Positions 7,059 to 7,980 of a stretch of DNA of 7,980 bases are shown here, piece by piece (within the stretch, counting starts at the first letter, position 1; the number at the start of each line of letters is the position of its first letter). The DNA comes from an uncultured Mycoplasmatota bacterium (GTDB lineage Bacteria; Bacillota_I; Bacilli_A; RF39; UBA660). The DNA lies in NCBI GenBank assembly GCA_946007485.1, contig CAMGAM010000046.1, positions 1-7,980 on the forward strand, written 5' to 3'. The notes below the pieces were generated by a model. It was given only the letters and a program-made list of their open reading frames with translations, was not told the origin of the DNA and did not search any database. The position numbers and the translations under genes are program-made.

Positions 7059-7787
7059 ATGAATATTTCTAACTATCTAGAAACTGCTGATAAAAAAATT
7101 CATAACAAACCAATTAAAACATTTATCCTAGCAGTTTATGCTGGGATATTTATTTCATTAGCAGCCATTTTATCTACTATAGTTTCATTTCAAATTGATA
7201 ATTATAGCATTGCTAAAATTTTATCAGGTTTAGTTTTTCCAATTGGATTAATATTAGTAATTCTCTTCAAAACAGAATTATTTACCGGTAACTCTCTCTT
7301 AATTATTTCTCTCATTGAAAAAAAAGCCAGTCTTAAACAAGTGTTAAAAAATTGGTTAATCGTATACCTAGGAAATCTTTCTGGAGCACTTTTAATTTCA
7401 CTTTTAATTATTAATACTCCAATAAAAAATCTTTTATCAGATTCCCTAGTTAATATTGCTAGCAGCAAAATATCATATTCATTTACCAGTGCTTTAATTT
7501 TAGGAGTTCTATGTAATTTTCTCGTATGCATTGCCGTATATCTTAGTACTCTTGCCAAAAATAATATTGAAAAAATAATTGTTATTTTTATTCCCATTTT
7601 TACTTTTATCGTTATGTCACTAGAACATAGTATTGCTAATATGTTTTATCTTTCAATAGGATATCTCCTAGATAATACAATAACAATTACATCTATTATT
7701 TTAAATAATCTTCTTCCAGTAACTATTGGAAATATTATTGGTGGCACTTTTTTAGGAATTAGTTTATATTATTTCAAAGAAAAATAA
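7059..7787 (+). CDS. Formate/nitrite transporter (FNT/FocA-NirC) family channel
   Basis: FNT proteins are pentameric membrane channels for small anions such as formate, nitrite or hydrosulfide. This 242-residue protein has about six hydrophobic helices (roughly 20-45, 54-72, 99-118, 142-164, 172-188 and 215-238). It carries the family signatures in order: GLVFPIGLILVILF (57-70), ELFTGNSL (73-80; Thr76 corresponds to the gating-loop Thr), GNLSGA (105-110), GVLCNFLVC (149-157), SLEHSIANMF (187-196; His190 is the conserved pore histidine) and PVTIGNIIGG (220-229). Length is slightly below the usual 250-285 residues, mainly at the termini. Substrate cannot be fixed from this; formate fits a fermenting anaerobe. 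The start follows the virD4 stop by 5 bp and has no real Shine-Dalgarno site, so translation is probably coupled to virD4. The functional link to conjugation is unknown; it could be cargo or host sequence at the module edge. Confidence 0.92.
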   Translation: MNISNYLETADKKIHNKPIKTFILAVYAGIFISLAAILSTIVSFQIDNYSIAKILSGLVFPIGLILVILFKTELFTGNSLLIISLIEKKASLKQVLKNWLIVYLGNLSGALLISLLIINTPIKNLLSDSLVNIASSKISYSFTSALILGVLCNFLVCIAVYLSTLAKNNIEKIIVIFIPIFTFIVMSLEHSIANMFYLSIGYLLDNTITITSIILNNLLPVTIGNIIGGTFLGISLYYFKEK

Positions 7788-7817
7788 TCCAGTTTTTAAA
7801 ATTGGATTTTTTCTTTT
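7786..7817 (+). terminator. Intrinsic terminator after the FNT gene
   Basis: AATCCAGTT (7786-7794) pairs with AATTGGATT (7800-7808) through eight Watson-Crick pairs and one G-U pair around a TTTAA loop. TTTTTTCTTTT (7807-7817) follows. The stem begins within the TAA stop codon. It closes the virD4-FNT transcript. Confidence 0.85.
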
Positions 7818-7827
7818 ATTTAAATAA
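7816..7827. repeat. 12-bp perfect palindrome TTATTTAAATAA
   Basis: This palindrome follows the terminator T-run. In sequence this AT-rich it may arise by chance, and no function is claimed. Confidence 0.35.
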
Positions 7828-7848
7828 CAAAATAATAGTCATTCAAAA

Positions 7849-7877
7849 TTATCACAAACACTATTAGTAAATATAAT
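7849..7877 (+). promoter_or_regulatory. Possible promoter of the rhodanese gene
   Basis: TATAAT (7872-7877) is a perfect -10. At 17 bp upstream lies TTATCA (7849-7854), 4 of 6 against TTGACA. Transcription would start near 7884, giving a leader of only about 10 bases with the ribosome binding site at its 5' end. A 7-bp inverted repeat (TAATAGT 7833-7839, ACTATTA 7860-7866) surrounds the -35. The AT-rich background makes chance matches likely. Confidence 0.45.
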
Positions 7878-7883
7878 AAAGTA

Positions 7884-7890
7884 GGGTGAT
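7884..7890 (+). promoter_or_regulatory. Ribosome binding site of the rhodanese gene
   Basis: GGGTGAT resembles the AGGTGAT end of the Shine-Dalgarno consensus and ends 3 bases before the ATG at 7894, supporting this start. Confidence 0.6.
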
Positions 7891-7893
7891 ATT

Positions 7894-7980
7894 ATGAATG
7901 AAATTAGTATTAAACAATTAATGAATTTAAAAAACCCCAAAATTATTGATATCAGAGATAATTATAGCTATAGCCAAGGA
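7894..7980 (+). CDS. Rhodanese-like domain protein (partial, cut by right edge)
   Basis: Only the first 29 codons are present. ISIKQLMNL (4-12) followed by PKIIDIRDNYSYSQG (15-29) is the standard opening of a single-domain rhodanese: a helix, then the beta strand with the [IV]DIR/VR motif and the approach to 'GHI'. The active-site loop, normally about 60 residues in, lies beyond the window, so catalytic competence cannot be judged. Rhodaneses move sulfane sulfur between carriers. The gene is separated from the FNT gene by a terminator and a possible promoter, so it is probably a distinct unit, perhaps host chromosome beside the conjugation module. Confidence 0.8.
   Translation, partial: MNEISIKQLMNLKNPKIIDIRDNYSYSQG

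Noticed and set aside
7202..7597. Reverse-strand open frame of 131 codons
   Set aside because: It is antisense to the FNT gene, whose family motifs are clear; the reverse product shows no family signature or start signals.
133..7787. Mycoplasma-type code (TGA as Trp), suggested by the low GC and absence of TGA stops
   Set aside because: All complete genes are open with TAA stops and use TGG for Trp, with no internal TGA needing recoding; the wall hydrolase also argues for a walled host. The window cannot positively test it, but nothing requires it.
1..7980. CRISPR arrays, tRNA or rRNA genes, insertion sequence ends, riboswitches
   Set aside because: Reading both strands showed no regularly spaced repeats, cloverleaf-like segments, transposase frames or leader longer than about 100 bases that could hold a riboswitch.

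Overview
The window is strongly AT-rich, with A/T-ending codons, AGA arginine and TAA at every stop. It carries Gram-positive type Shine-Dalgarno sites close to AAGGAGGTG. Peptidoglycan hydrolase domains, a lipoprotein signal and sigma-A-like promoters point to a walled low-GC Firmicute (Bacilli/Clostridia). An uncultured gut-type Bacilli lineage is possible, but the rank below phylum is inference. All complete genes read rightward.

Positions 1-4795 hold a compact conjugation (type IV secretion) module. In order it has a TraC-like N-terminal fragment whose 5' end looks broken (133-522), a VirB4 ATPase (512-2299), a membrane-anchored cell-wall hydrolase joining a SpoIID-like and an NlpC/P60 domain (2327-4051), and a predicted lipoprotein with a second, C-terminal membrane helix (4064-4795). 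Gaps are -11, 27 and 12 bp, so these genes are probably one transcript, which starts left of the window. It ends at a short intrinsic terminator (4786-4808).

An almost consensus promoter follows at once (TTGATA, 17 bp, TATAAT, extended -10) and drives a second unit. This contains a VirD4/TraG-type coupling protein with a long low-complexity, acidic C-terminal tail (4861-7053) and, 5 bp later, a formate/nitrite (FNT) family channel (7059-7787). An intrinsic terminator closes it (7786-7817). After a roughly 75-bp AT-rich gap with a plausible promoter, the first 29 codons of a rhodanese-domain protein run off the right edge.

The expected division of labour is as follows. VirD4 receives the relaxase-DNA substrate, VirB4 powers the channel, the SpoIID-NlpC protein opens the wall, and the lipoprotein may be a surface or channel accessory. 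The FNT channel and rhodanese protein are metabolic and may mark the edge of the module or cargo. No relaxase, integrase, attachment site, CRISPR array, tRNA or rRNA is visible. The most notable points are the SpoIID + NlpC/P60 fusion as a conjugation hydrolase, the apparent in-frame stop upstream of the TraC-like fragment, the VirD4 tail, and the FNT gene joined to virD4.
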